This document shows, piece after piece, positions 1-6,033 of a DNA stretch of 9,716 nucleotides. Below the pieces are notes generated by a model. The model searched no databases. It was not told the DNA's origin and saw nothing but the letters and a program-made list of their open reading frames with translations. Within the stretch, counting starts at the first letter, position 1; each line of letters starts with the position of its first letter. The stretch covers positions 1 to 9,716 of the forward strand of contig JAISSL010000085.1 of assembly GCA_031273145.1 (NCBI GenBank), given 5' to 3'. Source of the stretch: Zoogloeaceae bacterium. Lineage in GTDB: Bacteria; Pseudomonadota; Gammaproteobacteria; Burkholderiales; Rhodocyclaceae. A program made the translations under genes and the position numbers.

Positions 1-11
1 AAACAATAGAA

Positions 12-87
<76 letters not shown>

Positions 88-100
88 GTAAACCCTAAAG

Positions 101-114
101 AGGCGGCGATTCTA
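101..114 (-). promoter_or_regulatory. probable promoter -10 and GC-rich discriminator of the tRNA-Ala gene
   Basis: On the minus strand a TAGAAT hexamer (114 down to 109) is followed by CGCCGCC and then by the tRNA 5' end about 20 bases further on. A GC-rich discriminator right after the -10 is typical of stable-RNA promoters under stringent control. The -35 region is poor (TTGGTA at a 19-base spacing is the best I see), so the call rests on the -10, the discriminator and position. Confidence 0.5.
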
Positions 115-193
115 CCGCAATTTTTGGATTCTGTACCAAATCAACCGATTTTAAGTTCCCTCTTCCTTGCGGCAGAAGATTTCTCGACACAGA

Positions 194-262
194 ATTGCTG
201 CCTACAGAGCATCGCAGTCCGCAAGGACATCACAGTCTACAGGACATTGCCGTCCGCAAGAC
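194..262. repeat. four imperfect 17-18 bp tandem repeats upstream of the lipoprotein gene
   Basis: Four consecutive units begin at 194, 211, 229 and 246: ATTGCTGCCTACAGAGC, ATCGCAGTCCGCAAGGAC, ATCACAGTCTACAGGAC and ATTGCCGTCCGCAAGAC. The last three are clearly related; the first is more degenerate. The period is 17-18 bases, so it is not a codon-repeat structure. Unit two contains a small hairpin, GTCC-GCAA-GGAC (217-228), with a GNRA tetraloop. The array ends ten bases before a possible -10 box (TACAAT, 272-277) for the downstream gene, so binding sites or a decayed minisatellite are both possible. Confidence 0.6.
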
Positions 263-271
263 GCCTTGCAG

Positions 272-303
272 TACAATGGGGGAATATTTTTCTGAACAAG
301 GGG
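272..303 (+). promoter_or_regulatory. candidate -10 box and ribosome binding site of the small lipoprotein gene
   Basis: TACAAT (272-277) is a five-of-six match to a sigma-70 -10 box, with only a weak -35 upstream (TTGCCG at 247-252, spacing 19). AAGGGG at 298-303 lies eight bases before the ATG at 312 and decides that start over an in-frame ATG at 195. The predicted leader would be about 28 bases. Confidence 0.35.
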
Positions 304-311
304 AAACCATC

Positions 312-536
312 ATGCGATTGAGAATTTGGAGCGTTTTGACCGCATTGCTGTCTCTGGGCGCGTGTGGCGCAGATGTGGCGGTGACTACCGGACACGTTGC
401 GGAAATGGAAGCGATGGCTGCCGAACAAGGGCAGAAACAGAAAGAAATCGCGGTAGAGCGGTTGAATGAAGCCACGCGGCTGATGGAAGAACAGCGCAAG
501 GGCATGGAGCAGGCCATGTCGCCTCAGGAACAGTGA
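312..536 (+). CDS. small putative lipoprotein, 74 aa, function unknown
   Basis: The product begins with a short basic n-region (R2, R4), a hydrophobic stretch and the lipobox L-G-A-C with the cysteine at residue 18. This predicts a signal-peptidase II cleaved lipoprotein with a mature part of only 57 residues. The mature chain is rich in Glu, Gln, Lys, Met and Ala, has no aromatic residues and looks almost wholly helical from about residue 30. Such small helical lipoproteins occur in the outer-membrane or periplasmic face of proteobacteria, in the manner of Lpp-like or entericidin-like proteins, but I see no family signature. I chose the ATG at 312 because it has a Shine-Dalgarno match at 298-303 and places the signal peptide at the very N-terminus. 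It is transcribed towards mrp and ends 26 bases before a shared terminator. Confidence 0.7.
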   Translation: MRLRIWSVLTALLSLGACGADVAVTTGHVAEMEAMAAEQGQKQKEIAVERLNEATRLMEEQRKGMEQAMSPQEQ

Positions 537-559
537 TCCGCGCATTTTCAGACATCAAA

Positions 560-593
560 AAAGGGGCGGCAGGCATTGGCCTGTCGCCCCTTT
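560..593. terminator. strong bidirectional intrinsic terminator between convergent lipoprotein and mrp genes
   Basis: A 15-base left arm (560-574, AAAGGGGCGGCAGGC) pairs with 579-593 (GCCTGTCGCCCCTTT) with a single G:T wobble around the loop ATTG. The run of A on the left and T on the right gives a U-tract in both directions. It lies 23 bases after the lipoprotein stop and 12 bases past the mrp stop, so it can serve both convergent genes. Confidence 0.9.
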
Positions 594-605
594 GGTTTAT
601 GCCGT

Positions 606-1730
606 TCAAGCGGCGATTGGGCTGGCTGCCACTTCCTGCGTCGGGATGAAGGCCGGCAGGCTCTCATCCATCTCTTCCGGGCGGAGCGCCAGCCGGGCAG
701 TCATCTTCCGGGCAACGCTCCGGTAGATGTCCGCGATCCGGGAATCGGGCGCGCTAATCAGCGTGGGTTGTCCATTGTCAATGAACTGACGAATCTGGAT
801 GTCGAGCGGAAGCCATCCCAGACAATCCACATCAAGCTCTTCGCTGATCTGCTCGCCGCCGCCGGAGCCGAAAATATGCTCGGCATATCCGCAGTTCGGG
901 CAGACATGGATGCTCATGTTTTCCACAATTCCAAGCAGCGCGATGCCGTTTTTCTCAAGCAGGCGGAAGCCTTTTTTGACATCGGCCAGCGCGATGTCTT
1001 GCGGGGTGGTGACCATCAACGCGCCGCAGATAGGCGCTTTCTGGAGAAGCGAGAGCTGGACTTCGCCCGTCCCCGAGGGAAGGTCAATCAGGAGATAGTC
1101 GAGGTCATGCCAGTGGGTTCCAAACAGAAGCTGATCCAGCGTCTGAACGACCATTGGGCTGCGCCAGACCATAGGCATGTCCATTTCCATGAAAAAGCCG
1201 ATGGACATGGTTTCTATGCCATAGACCGCCAGTGGTTCCATCAGGCGGCCATCTTCCGAAGTGGCCTGCCTTCCGGCAATGCCCAGCATCTGGGGAATGG
1301 AATGGCCATAGATGTCGGCATCCAGCAGGCCGACCCGCGCGCCTTCGTCGGCCAGCGCCAGGGCAAGATTGACCGCCATTGTGCTTTTGCCGACGCCGCC
1401 TTTGCCGGAGGCGATGGCAATGACGTTCTTGACGCCAGCTAACTGCTTTGCGCCCTGCTGCACCCGATGGGTGGTGACGCGACTCTCGATGGCGACGTTG
1501 GTTTTGCCAAGGCCGGGGAGGGATTCAAGCTCGGAGCGGATACGCTGCCGGAAACTCTCAATCTGGGTTTTTGCCGGGTAGCCGAGTTCGATTTCCAGGT
1601 CGATGTTCTTGCCATCGCAATCCAGCTTTCGCAGGGTCTTGTCGGAAATCAGCTCCCTGCCGCTGTCGCCATTATGGATATGGCGTAGGGCGGCTCTGGC
1701 CTTTTCGTGAAGTTTTTGCTCTTTTTTCAT
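606..1730 (-). CDS. mrp: Mrp/ApbC-family iron-sulfur cluster carrier ATPase
   Basis: The 374-residue product is a cytoplasmic P-loop ATPase of the Mrp/ApbC (NBP35) family that binds and hands over Fe-S clusters to apoproteins. An N-terminal DUF59-like region (about 8-90) precedes the ATPase domain. A deviant Walker A, GKGGVGKST (109-117), a DAD motif (137-139), and the family cysteines in CPNC (C277, C280) are all visible. Length matches E. coli Mrp (369). Two normally invariant family motifs are slightly changed: WRSPM instead of WRGPM (189-193) and LPSGTGE instead of a PPGTGD-like sequence (217-223). The ATG at 1730 has a good GAGGAG site (1738-1743) seven bases upstream. It is transcribed alone, from a promoter overlapping a long palindrome, and ends at the shared terminator. 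Confidence 0.95.
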   Translation of the reverse strand: MKKEQKLHEKARAALRHIHNGDSGRELISDKTLRKLDCDGKNIDLEIELGYPAKTQIESFRQRIRSELESLPGLGKTNVAIESRVTTHRVQQGAKQLAGVKNVIAIASGKGGVGKSTMAVNLALALADEGARVGLLDADIYGHSIPQMLGIAGRQATSEDGRLMEPLAVYGIETMSIGFFMEMDMPMVWRSPMVVQTLDQLLFGTHWHDLDYLLIDLPSGTGEVQLSLLQKAPICGALMVTTPQDIALADVKKGFRLLEKNGIALLGIVENMSIHVCPNCGYAEHIFGSGGGEQISEELDVDCLGWLPLDIQIRQFIDNGQPTLISAPDSRIADIYRSVARKMTARLALRPEEMDESLPAFIPTQEVAASPIAA

Positions 1731-1766
1731 CGGTACTCTCCTCTGGAGTGGTTGGGGAAAATGCTG

Positions 1767-1818
1767 CTGTTATAGTCATTTGGTTGTCTACAAGAGTAGA
1801 CAACCAGACTTATAACAG
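1767..1818. promoter_or_regulatory. 52-bp nested inverted repeat at the mrp start site: operator or leader hairpin
   Basis: A perfect 11-bp inverted repeat TGGTTGTCTAC (1781-1791) / GTAGACAACCA (1796-1806) surrounds AAGA. It is flanked by a second pair, CTGTTATAGTC (1767-1777) and GACTTATAACAG (1807-1818), which match except for one extra T; ATT (1778-1780) is unpaired on the left. The inner symmetry has the look of a dimeric repressor site, and TTGTCTACAA within it resembles the TTGT-N2-ACAA sites used by many GntR-type regulators. That family link is inference. The predicted mrp -10 TATAAG lies inside the right outer arm. Either an operator or a stable 5'-leader hairpin fits. Confidence 0.6.
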
Positions 1819-1850
1819 ACTTTATATTCCCCTGCAATTATTTGTTACAA
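1809..1850 (-). promoter_or_regulatory. two overlapping candidate sigma-70 promoters for mrp
   Basis: On the minus strand, TTGCAG (1837-1832) lies 17 bases before TATAAG (1814-1809). A second pair, TTGTAA (1850-1845) and TATAAA (1826-1821), is separated by 18 bases. Either places transcription start near 1802-1814, giving a leader of roughly 70-85 bases that begins within the inverted repeat. The -10 boxes are good and the -35 boxes are fair to weak. Confidence 0.5.
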
Positions 1851-1865
1851 ATACAATCGCGAATC

Positions 1866-1899
1866 ATAAGTCGCCGTTCAAATGCCTTGAGCGGCTTAT
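1866..1899. repeat. imperfect inverted repeat, unknown role
   Basis: ATAAG (1866-1870) pairs with CTTAT (1895-1899), and CCGTTCAA (1874-1881) pairs with TTGAGCGG (1887-1894) with one G:T wobble, around loop ATGCC. TCG (1871-1873) is bulged. There is no T-tract on either side, so it is not a normal terminator. It lies upstream of the mrp promoter candidates. Confidence 0.45.
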
Positions 1900-2038
1900 T
1901 CGGACTGGAATTTCGTGGTGAAGAACAGGAAACTTGCAAGCAGGAACAAGCAACTCTGCATATGATAACGGATTTTGACGGATTCATCAAAATTACGTGT
2001 GCATTATTTGCAACAAATGTACATCCAAGATGTAAAAG

Positions 2039-2057
2039 CGCCGTTTTTCGGGCGGCG
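2039..2057 (-). terminator. weak candidate terminator of the ftsYEX operon
   Basis: On the minus strand CGCCG (2057-2053) pairs with CGGCG (2043-2039) across a nine-base loop, followed by CTTTTAC. The stem is only five pairs, so this may be a poor or Rho-assisted stop. It lies 54 bases past the ftsX stop codon. Confidence 0.3.
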
Positions 2058-2110
2058 GAAGGGACTTGCAGACGGCGATTGTTTTTAAAAAATTGTCCGG
2101 GCGCAGCCTG

Positions 2111-3010
2111 TTATTTCATGTGGCGCAGGGCGAGGCTGACCGAGAGTTGCGCGCCGAGCCAGCCCAGAAAAGCGCCCAGAATGACGAGCAGGCTGGAATA
2201 GACAAAACCCGGCGGATGGAGGGTGAAATCGCTGCCGTAGAGGGAGGCAAGCTGGGTGACGGAAGGGTTCAGGACGGCAAGGCCGGTGAGCAGGAAAAAT
2301 ATGGCGGCAAGCCCGCCCAGCGCGCCTTGCAGGATGCCGGAATAATAAAAGGGACGACGGACGAAGGCATCCGTTGCGCCAATCAGACGGGCGACCTCAA
2401 TTTCTTCGGCCTGCGCCATGACTTGCAGGCGAATCGTATTGAACGTGACCGCGACCAGACCGACGGCGAATACGAGCGCCAGCAGATTGACCGTCTGGAT
2501 GCCAAGGCGCAGAAAAGCATTGAAACGCTTGATCCAGGCGGAATCAAGCTGGGCATGGGCAATGCCGGGGAATGTGACGAACTGCTCGTACAGCCGTTCC
2601 AGATTTTCCGCGCTGGAATCGGCAGGTTCCAGGATAAAAGCGTCGGGCAGCGGGTTTTTGGGCAGCGCCGCGATGATTTCCGCCATCCCCTCGGTATTTT
2701 TCAGTTGCCGCAGGGCATCGTCCCTGGGCACGAAACGCCACTGTCCGGGGATGAGTGCTTCCGCCCGTTTCCGAACCGCCGCGACTTCCCTGGTAGAAGC
2801 GCCGATCTCCATGAACAGGCTGATTTGCTGGACGTTCGCGCGATCTGCGCCCAGGGCATGAATGTTGTCGAGAAAGACGTACCCGGCAGCGGGCAGGGTC
2901 ATGGCAATGCCGATGACGAGCAGGGAGAGCAGGGTATTGAGCGGCGCGGCGGCAAGCCGCCGGACGGCGCGGGAAAAGGCCGCGAGATGTTGTCTGAACC
3001 AGGCTTTCAT
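2111..3010 (-). CDS. ftsX: cell division protein FtsX, permease subunit of the FtsEX complex
   Basis: This 299-residue inner-membrane protein has the FtsX layout. A short cytoplasmic N-terminus with basic residues leads to TM1 (about 24-46) and a roughly 125-residue periplasmic domain. TM2 (about 172-192) follows, then a cytoplasmic loop holding E-E-I-E-V-A-R-L-I-G-A-T (202-213), TM3 (about 226-248) and TM4 (about 268-292). That loop motif is the classic FtsX/MacB-type coupling region contacting the ATPase. FtsX does not appear to transport a substrate; with FtsE it transmits ATP hydrolysis to periplasmic activators of cell-wall amidases at the septum. Its ATG overlaps the ftsE TGA by four bases, which implies translational coupling. 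It is the last gene of the operon. Confidence 0.95.
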   Translation of the reverse strand: MKAWFRQHLAAFSRAVRRLAAAPLNTLLSLLVIGIAMTLPAAGYVFLDNIHALGADRANVQQISLFMEIGASTREVAAVRKRAEALIPGQWRFVPRDDALRQLKNTEGMAEIIAALPKNPLPDAFILEPADSSAENLERLYEQFVTFPGIAHAQLDSAWIKRFNAFLRLGIQTVNLLALVFAVGLVAVTFNTIRLQVMAQAEEIEVARLIGATDAFVRRPFYYSGILQGALGGLAAIFFLLTGLAVLNPSVTQLASLYGSDFTLHPPGFVYSSLLVILGAFLGWLGAQLSVSLALRHMK

Positions 3011-3660
3011 AGGAGAAGCTGACCGTGATCGAGGGTCAGGATGCGTAAATCGCGCCCCGGAATTTTGTGGGGCGCGTGGGTGGAAATAATGACGGTGACG
3101 CCCACCTGATTGAAGGCAGCGAACAGGTCGAGTACCTGTCTGGCGGATTCGTCGTCGAGATTGGCGGTGGGTTCGTCGACCAGCAGGATGGAAGGACGAT
3201 TGACCACGGCGCGGGCAATCGCCAGCCGTTGCTGTTCGCCGCCGGAGAGCGCGATCGGATAGGCGCGTTCGCGGGAGAGCAGGCCGACTTTATCCAGCGC
3301 GGCGCGGGCGCGGCGCTGGGCTTCCCGCAGAGGCAGTCCGATGACTTCCAGCGGCAGGAGTACGTTTTCCAGCGCGGGGCGGTCGAACAGCAGCTTTTGA
3401 TCCTGAAAAACGAGGCCGATATTGCGGCGCAGAAAGGGCAGGGCTTTTTTTCGCAAGGTAAGCAGATTTTGTCCGCCGATGGTCAGAATGCCGGAAGTCG
3501 GACGCTCGATAGCGCCCATGAGCTTCAGGAGCGTCGTTTTGCCCGCGCCGGAGTGCCCGCGCAGCAGCGCCATTGCGCCCGCGTTGATTTCAAAACTCAC
3601 GTCCCGAATGGCTTCAAAGCCGCCGAGATAGCGTTTGGTGAGATGGTTTGCGACGATCAT
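3007..3660 (-). CDS. ftsE: cell division ATP-binding protein FtsE
   Basis: The 217-residue ABC ATPase has all expected motifs in order: Walker A GHSGAGKTT (35-43), Q-loop Q86, signature LSGGEQQR (138-145), Walker B ILLVDEP (158-164) and switch histidine H195 in STHAP. Length is typical of FtsE (E. coli 222). It binds FtsX at the inner membrane, where ATP cycling controls divisome constriction and activation of septal peptidoglycan hydrolases. Both ends overlap neighbours: its ATG shares ATGA with the ftsY stop (3657-3660) and its TGA shares ATGA with the ftsX start (3007-3010). No separate Shine-Dalgarno is needed if translation is coupled. Nothing is missing or unusual. Confidence 0.96.
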   Translation of the reverse strand: MIVANHLTKRYLGGFEAIRDVSFEINAGAMALLRGHSGAGKTTLLKLMGAIERPTSGILTIGGQNLLTLRKKALPFLRRNIGLVFQDQKLLFDRPALENVLLPLEVIGLPLREAQRRARAALDKVGLLSRERAYPIALSGGEQQRLAIARAVVNRPSILLVDEPTANLDDESARQVLDLFAAFNQVGVTVIISTHAPHKIPGRDLRILTLDHGQLLL

Positions 3661-4628
3661 GCGAACAGGGCTTCCGTGAATTCGTTTGCGACAAAGGGGC
3701 GCAGGTCGTCAATGCCTTCGCCTACGCCGATGAAGCGGATGGGCTTGGGGCATTGCCGGGCGATGGCGGCGATAACGCCGCCCTTGGCGGTTCCGTCGAG
3801 CTTGGTCAGGATGAGGCCGGAAACCGCAATGGCCTGATCGAACGCCTTGACCTGGGTAAGCGCATTCTGGCCGATGTTGGCATCCAGCACCAGCAGGACT
3901 TCGTGCGGGCCGCTGGGTTCCGCTTTCTGGATGACGCGGCGCACCTTGGCGATTTCTTCCATCAGATGAAGCTGGGTCGGCAGCCGTCCGGCGGTATCCG
4001 CGAGCACGATGTCCATGTTTCGGGCGCGGGCGGCGTGAATGGCATCGAAGATGACCGCAGCCGGGTCGCCGCTTTCCTGCGAGATGACGGTCACGTCGTT
4101 GCGCTCTCCCCAGGCCATCAACTGTTCACGCGCTGCGGCGCGAAAGGTGTCGCCAGCCGCGAGGAGGACGCTTTTGCCCTGATTCTGGAAATATTTGGCG
4201 AGCTTGCCGATGGAGGTGGTTTTGCCCGCGCCGTTGACGCCAGCAAGCATGATGATGAAGGGCTTGTTTGCGCCGATTGCAAGCGGCGCTTCCAGAGGCT
4301 TTAGGAGTTCGGAAAGTGCTTCTGCAAGCGCGTTCTGGATTGCCTCGGCGCCTTCCAGTTTTTCTTTTTTGGCGCGTTCTTTTAGGGTGGCGAGCAGGGT
4401 TTCTGTGGCTTCGAGTCCGACATCGGCGGTCAAGAGCAGGTTTTCCAGTTCTTCCAGCAGTTCATCATCTACCTTGCCGCGTGAGAACAGGGTTTTCATC
4501 CGCCCGCCCAGTTCCGCCCGCGTGCGGGAGAGGCCGTCGAACAGGCGTTCGCGCCAGCTACGCGCCTCTTGCGGCGCGTCCTTGTTGGGCGCGGCTGTAT
4601 AGTCTTTTTTCTTCAGGAAACTGAGCAT
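3657..4628 (-). CDS. ftsY: signal recognition particle receptor GTPase FtsY
   Basis: FtsY docks the Ffh-4.5S RNA-ribosome complex at the inner membrane for co-translational insertion of membrane proteins. The 323-residue product holds a complete NG domain. The N domain runs from about 25 to 115 and carries DDELLEELENLLLTADVG (54-71). G-domain motifs follow: G1 GVNGAGKTT (130-138), DTFRAAA (160-166), DTAGR (211-215), GQN (253-255), TKLDG (275-279) and GVGEG (301-305). The long acidic A domain of E. coli FtsY (497 residues) is absent; only about 20 lysine-rich residues precede the N domain, as in many compact FtsY proteins. The ATG at 4628 has no good Shine-Dalgarno. It is first in the ftsYEX operon. 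Confidence 0.96.
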   Translation of the reverse strand: MLSFLKKKDYTAAPNKDAPQEARSWRERLFDGLSRTRAELGGRMKTLFSRGKVDDELLEELENLLLTADVGLEATETLLATLKERAKKEKLEGAEAIQNALAEALSELLKPLEAPLAIGANKPFIIMLAGVNGAGKTTSIGKLAKYFQNQGKSVLLAAGDTFRAAAREQLMAWGERNDVTVISQESGDPAAVIFDAIHAARARNMDIVLADTAGRLPTQLHLMEEIAKVRRVIQKAEPSGPHEVLLVLDANIGQNALTQVKAFDQAIAVSGLILTKLDGTAKGGVIAAIARQCPKPIRFIGVGEGIDDLRPFVANEFTEALFA

Positions 4629-4664
4629 GGAAACCGGGTAATCGAATACTGCAAATAAAGCGGG

Positions 4665-4670
4665 ATTATA
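4665..4670 (-). promoter_or_regulatory. -10 box of the ftsYEX operon promoter
   Basis: A consensus TATAAT on the minus strand (4670 down to 4665) lies 36 bases before the ftsY ATG, predicting a leader of about 30 bases. No recognisable -35 box is found at 16-18 bases spacing. Confidence 0.45.
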
Positions 4671-4716
4671 CCTTTGTTCGCCTGATAACGCTGTTCTGCT
4701 GTTCGCCCTGCCTGCC

Positions 4717-4753
4717 TATGACGAAAACGCCCTCTTATGACGAAAACGCCCTC
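4717..4753. repeat. 18-bp perfect tandem duplication, period 19
   Basis: TATGACGAAAACGCCCTC occurs at 4717-4734 and again, identically, at 4736-4753, separated by a single T. It lies between the two divergent promoter candidates, in the ftsY/immunity-gene intergenic region. The second copy contributes one arm of the hairpin at 4747-4761. Confidence 0.9.
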
Positions 4754-4761
4754 GTCGGGCG
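4743..4761 (-). terminator. terminator-like hairpin pointing towards ftsY
   Basis: On the minus strand CGCCC (4761-4757) pairs with GGGCG (4751-4747) around GACGA, followed directly by TTTT (4746-4743). No minus-strand gene lies just upstream of it in the window, so it would only insulate ftsY from antisense read-through, or it is a leftover of a displaced gene. An alternative GACGA/TCGTC pairing is also possible. Confidence 0.35.
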
Positions 4762-4842
4762 GGAAAAGAGCTTCGGATTCGATGGGGCGCAACTGGCGGC
4801 ATGAGAACTTCACTCTTTCGCCACGCGGCGCTTTGTCCTTTG

Positions 4843-4880
4843 TATAATTCATAAACCGTAGAGCGTTTTTTCAGGAGAAG
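4843..4880 (+). promoter_or_regulatory. -10 box and ribosome binding site of the DUF3396 gene pair
   Basis: A consensus TATAAT at 4843-4848 lies 36 bases before the GTG start at 4885; no good -35 is seen. AGGAGA at about 4873-4878 is a strong Shine-Dalgarno six bases before the GTG and supports this non-ATG start. Confidence 0.5.
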
Positions 4881-4884
4881 CGTC

Positions 4885-6033
4885 GTGAGCACCGCAAAAC
4901 CATTCATGGAACCGGAATATATTCTGGAATTCATCGCGGACACCCGCGCCGATTACATGCTGACCACGATTGGGGATGACGGTCAGGAATACGGCGTTTG
5001 TCCGTACATCACCTTTTACATTTACCACGGCAAGGGGGATTTTTTGCCGTTGTGCGATGAGATAATCGAGCTGCACCAGGAATTGCAGACGCTGATGGAT
5101 ACGCCGTTTCTGCGCGTGTACGACGACAAGACAGAAAGCTGGCTGGAAGCTGAACCGCAATATCTGGGGCGCGAACTGTTGCGGGAACATGCGCGTCTGG
5201 ATGCGGCGCTTGGCTACAAGCCGTTTGTCATTGCGGCAACCGATCAGGAAAGCCCCGACGTTTCCGCGCATTGGGCAATTTCCGCCTGGGTGACGGACAA
5301 CAACGAGATGCGCTATTCGACGCTCAAGATTACATTCCGGGACAGTTGGTATCGCAAGAACCAAAGCGTCTGGCATGGCTTTGTCGAAAAGTGGTTGAGC
5401 CGCCTGCGCCCGGAACAGTGCTACAGCGGCTATGAGATTGGCACAACAACCGGCTTCATGGGCACGTATGAGAGCGACGTGCTGGAACGAATCTGCGCCG
5501 ATTACTTTTATGGGCTGGATGTCGACCATCCGCAGGTAACGGGCTATCACTGGCACGACAATCAGGAGGGCGAGATTGATTACGCCACGATAGGCACGGG
5601 GCTTCGCACGCCAACCTGGTGTTTTTTGTTGAGTCCATTCTGGTTGCAGAAGCTAGGCAAACGTCCGGCGGAAGCGCGGATGGCGCTCAAGCATCCGTTG
5701 ATTACAATCAGCGAGATTCCCTATCCGGTCGGCAAGCACAACCCGAACGGCGACCCTGCCCTGTGGATTCGTCTGGGCGAACTGAACCTGTATCCGGTGG
5801 ATAATGGCGTGCCGGAACTGCCGGTACTTGCCAATGTGCTCATCCGGCTGATTCGTTGCAACTGGCTGCGACTCTTTACGCTTGACCCGTGGGAAGGGGA
5901 AGACGACCAGAATCCGCATTTTGATAGCGGGAGCAGCACAAAGTGGATGGCGCGGTTTGATGAGGAAAGCGAATGGCCGAACCGGGAAGTGCGGCAAAAG
6001 CCCGCCCTGCCTCATTCGGGAAAGGCATCGTGA
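4885..6033 (+). CDS. DUF3396/TsiV-like putative type VI immunity protein, copy 1
   Basis: The 382-residue product is soluble, with no signal peptide or membrane span. It has the layout I associate with DUF3396: an N-terminal strand-helix section (YITFYIYHG, 42-50, then a long acidic helix). In the middle is a W-x3-F-V-E-K-W-L-x2-L-x-P segment followed by CYSGYE, and then E-R-I-C-A-D-Y-F-Y-G-L-D-V-D. The C-terminal section has a G-L-R-T-P-T-W-C-F-L motif. Family members TsiV2 and TsiV3 neutralise VRR-Nuc effectors (TseV) delivered by T6SS; that role here is inference from family. The GTG start has an AGGAGA site. The gene overlaps its paralogue by GTGA, and no effector gene is beside it. Family assignment is by motif recall, not by a search. 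Confidence 0.72.
   Translation: MSTAKPFMEPEYILEFIADTRADYMLTTIGDDGQEYGVCPYITFYIYHGKGDFLPLCDEIIELHQELQTLMDTPFLRVYDDKTESWLEAEPQYLGRELLREHARLDAALGYKPFVIAATDQESPDVSAHWAISAWVTDNNEMRYSTLKITFRDSWYRKNQSVWHGFVEKWLSRLRPEQCYSGYEIGTTTGFMGTYESDVLERICADYFYGLDVDHPQVTGYHWHDNQEGEIDYATIGTGLRTPTWCFLLSPFWLQKLGKRPAEARMALKHPLITISEIPYPVGKHNPNGDPALWIRLGELNLYPVDNGVPELPVLANVLIRLIRCNWLRLFTLDPWEGEDDQNPHFDSGSSTKWMARFDEESEWPNREVRQKPALPHSGKAS

Larger units (their letters stand above)
1731..2110. other. 380-base intergenic region between ftsX and mrp
   Basis: No convincing coding sequence is present on either strand. From right to left it holds an A/T-rich tract just after the ftsX stop, a weak terminator-like hairpin (2039-2057) and a short palindrome TACATC-CAA-GATGTA (2020-2034). 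Further left are an imperfect hairpin (1866-1899), two overlapping promoter candidates for mrp, and the long inverted repeat at 1767-1818. The stretch from about 1900 to 2015 shows nothing I can name. Confidence 0.6.

Noticed and set aside
194..262. CRISPR array
   Set aside because: The units are directly adjoining and only 17-18 bases long with no unique spacers of constant length, and no cas gene is present.
576..1442. Long plus-strand open frame opposite mrp
   Set aside because: It mirrors the mrp codons, has no Shine-Dalgarno at its start and no recognisable domain; mrp is unambiguous on the other strand.
2066..3837. Plus-strand open frames opposite ftsX and ftsE (2066-3022, 3067-3837)
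   Set aside because: Low-complexity, Gly/Arg/Gln-rich products typical of antisense frames in GC-rich genes; no ribosome binding site or family motif.
4849..5556. Minus-strand open frame opposite the first DUF3396 gene, and a similar one at 6012-7142
   Set aside because: The two are parallel antisense images of the paralogous genes; their similarity to each other only reflects the duplication.
5973..6029. ATG start 19 codons upstream for the second DUF3396 gene
   Set aside because: The GTG at 6030 reproduces the M-S-T-A opening of the paralogue and the GTGA overlap; the extension has no counterpart in copy 1.
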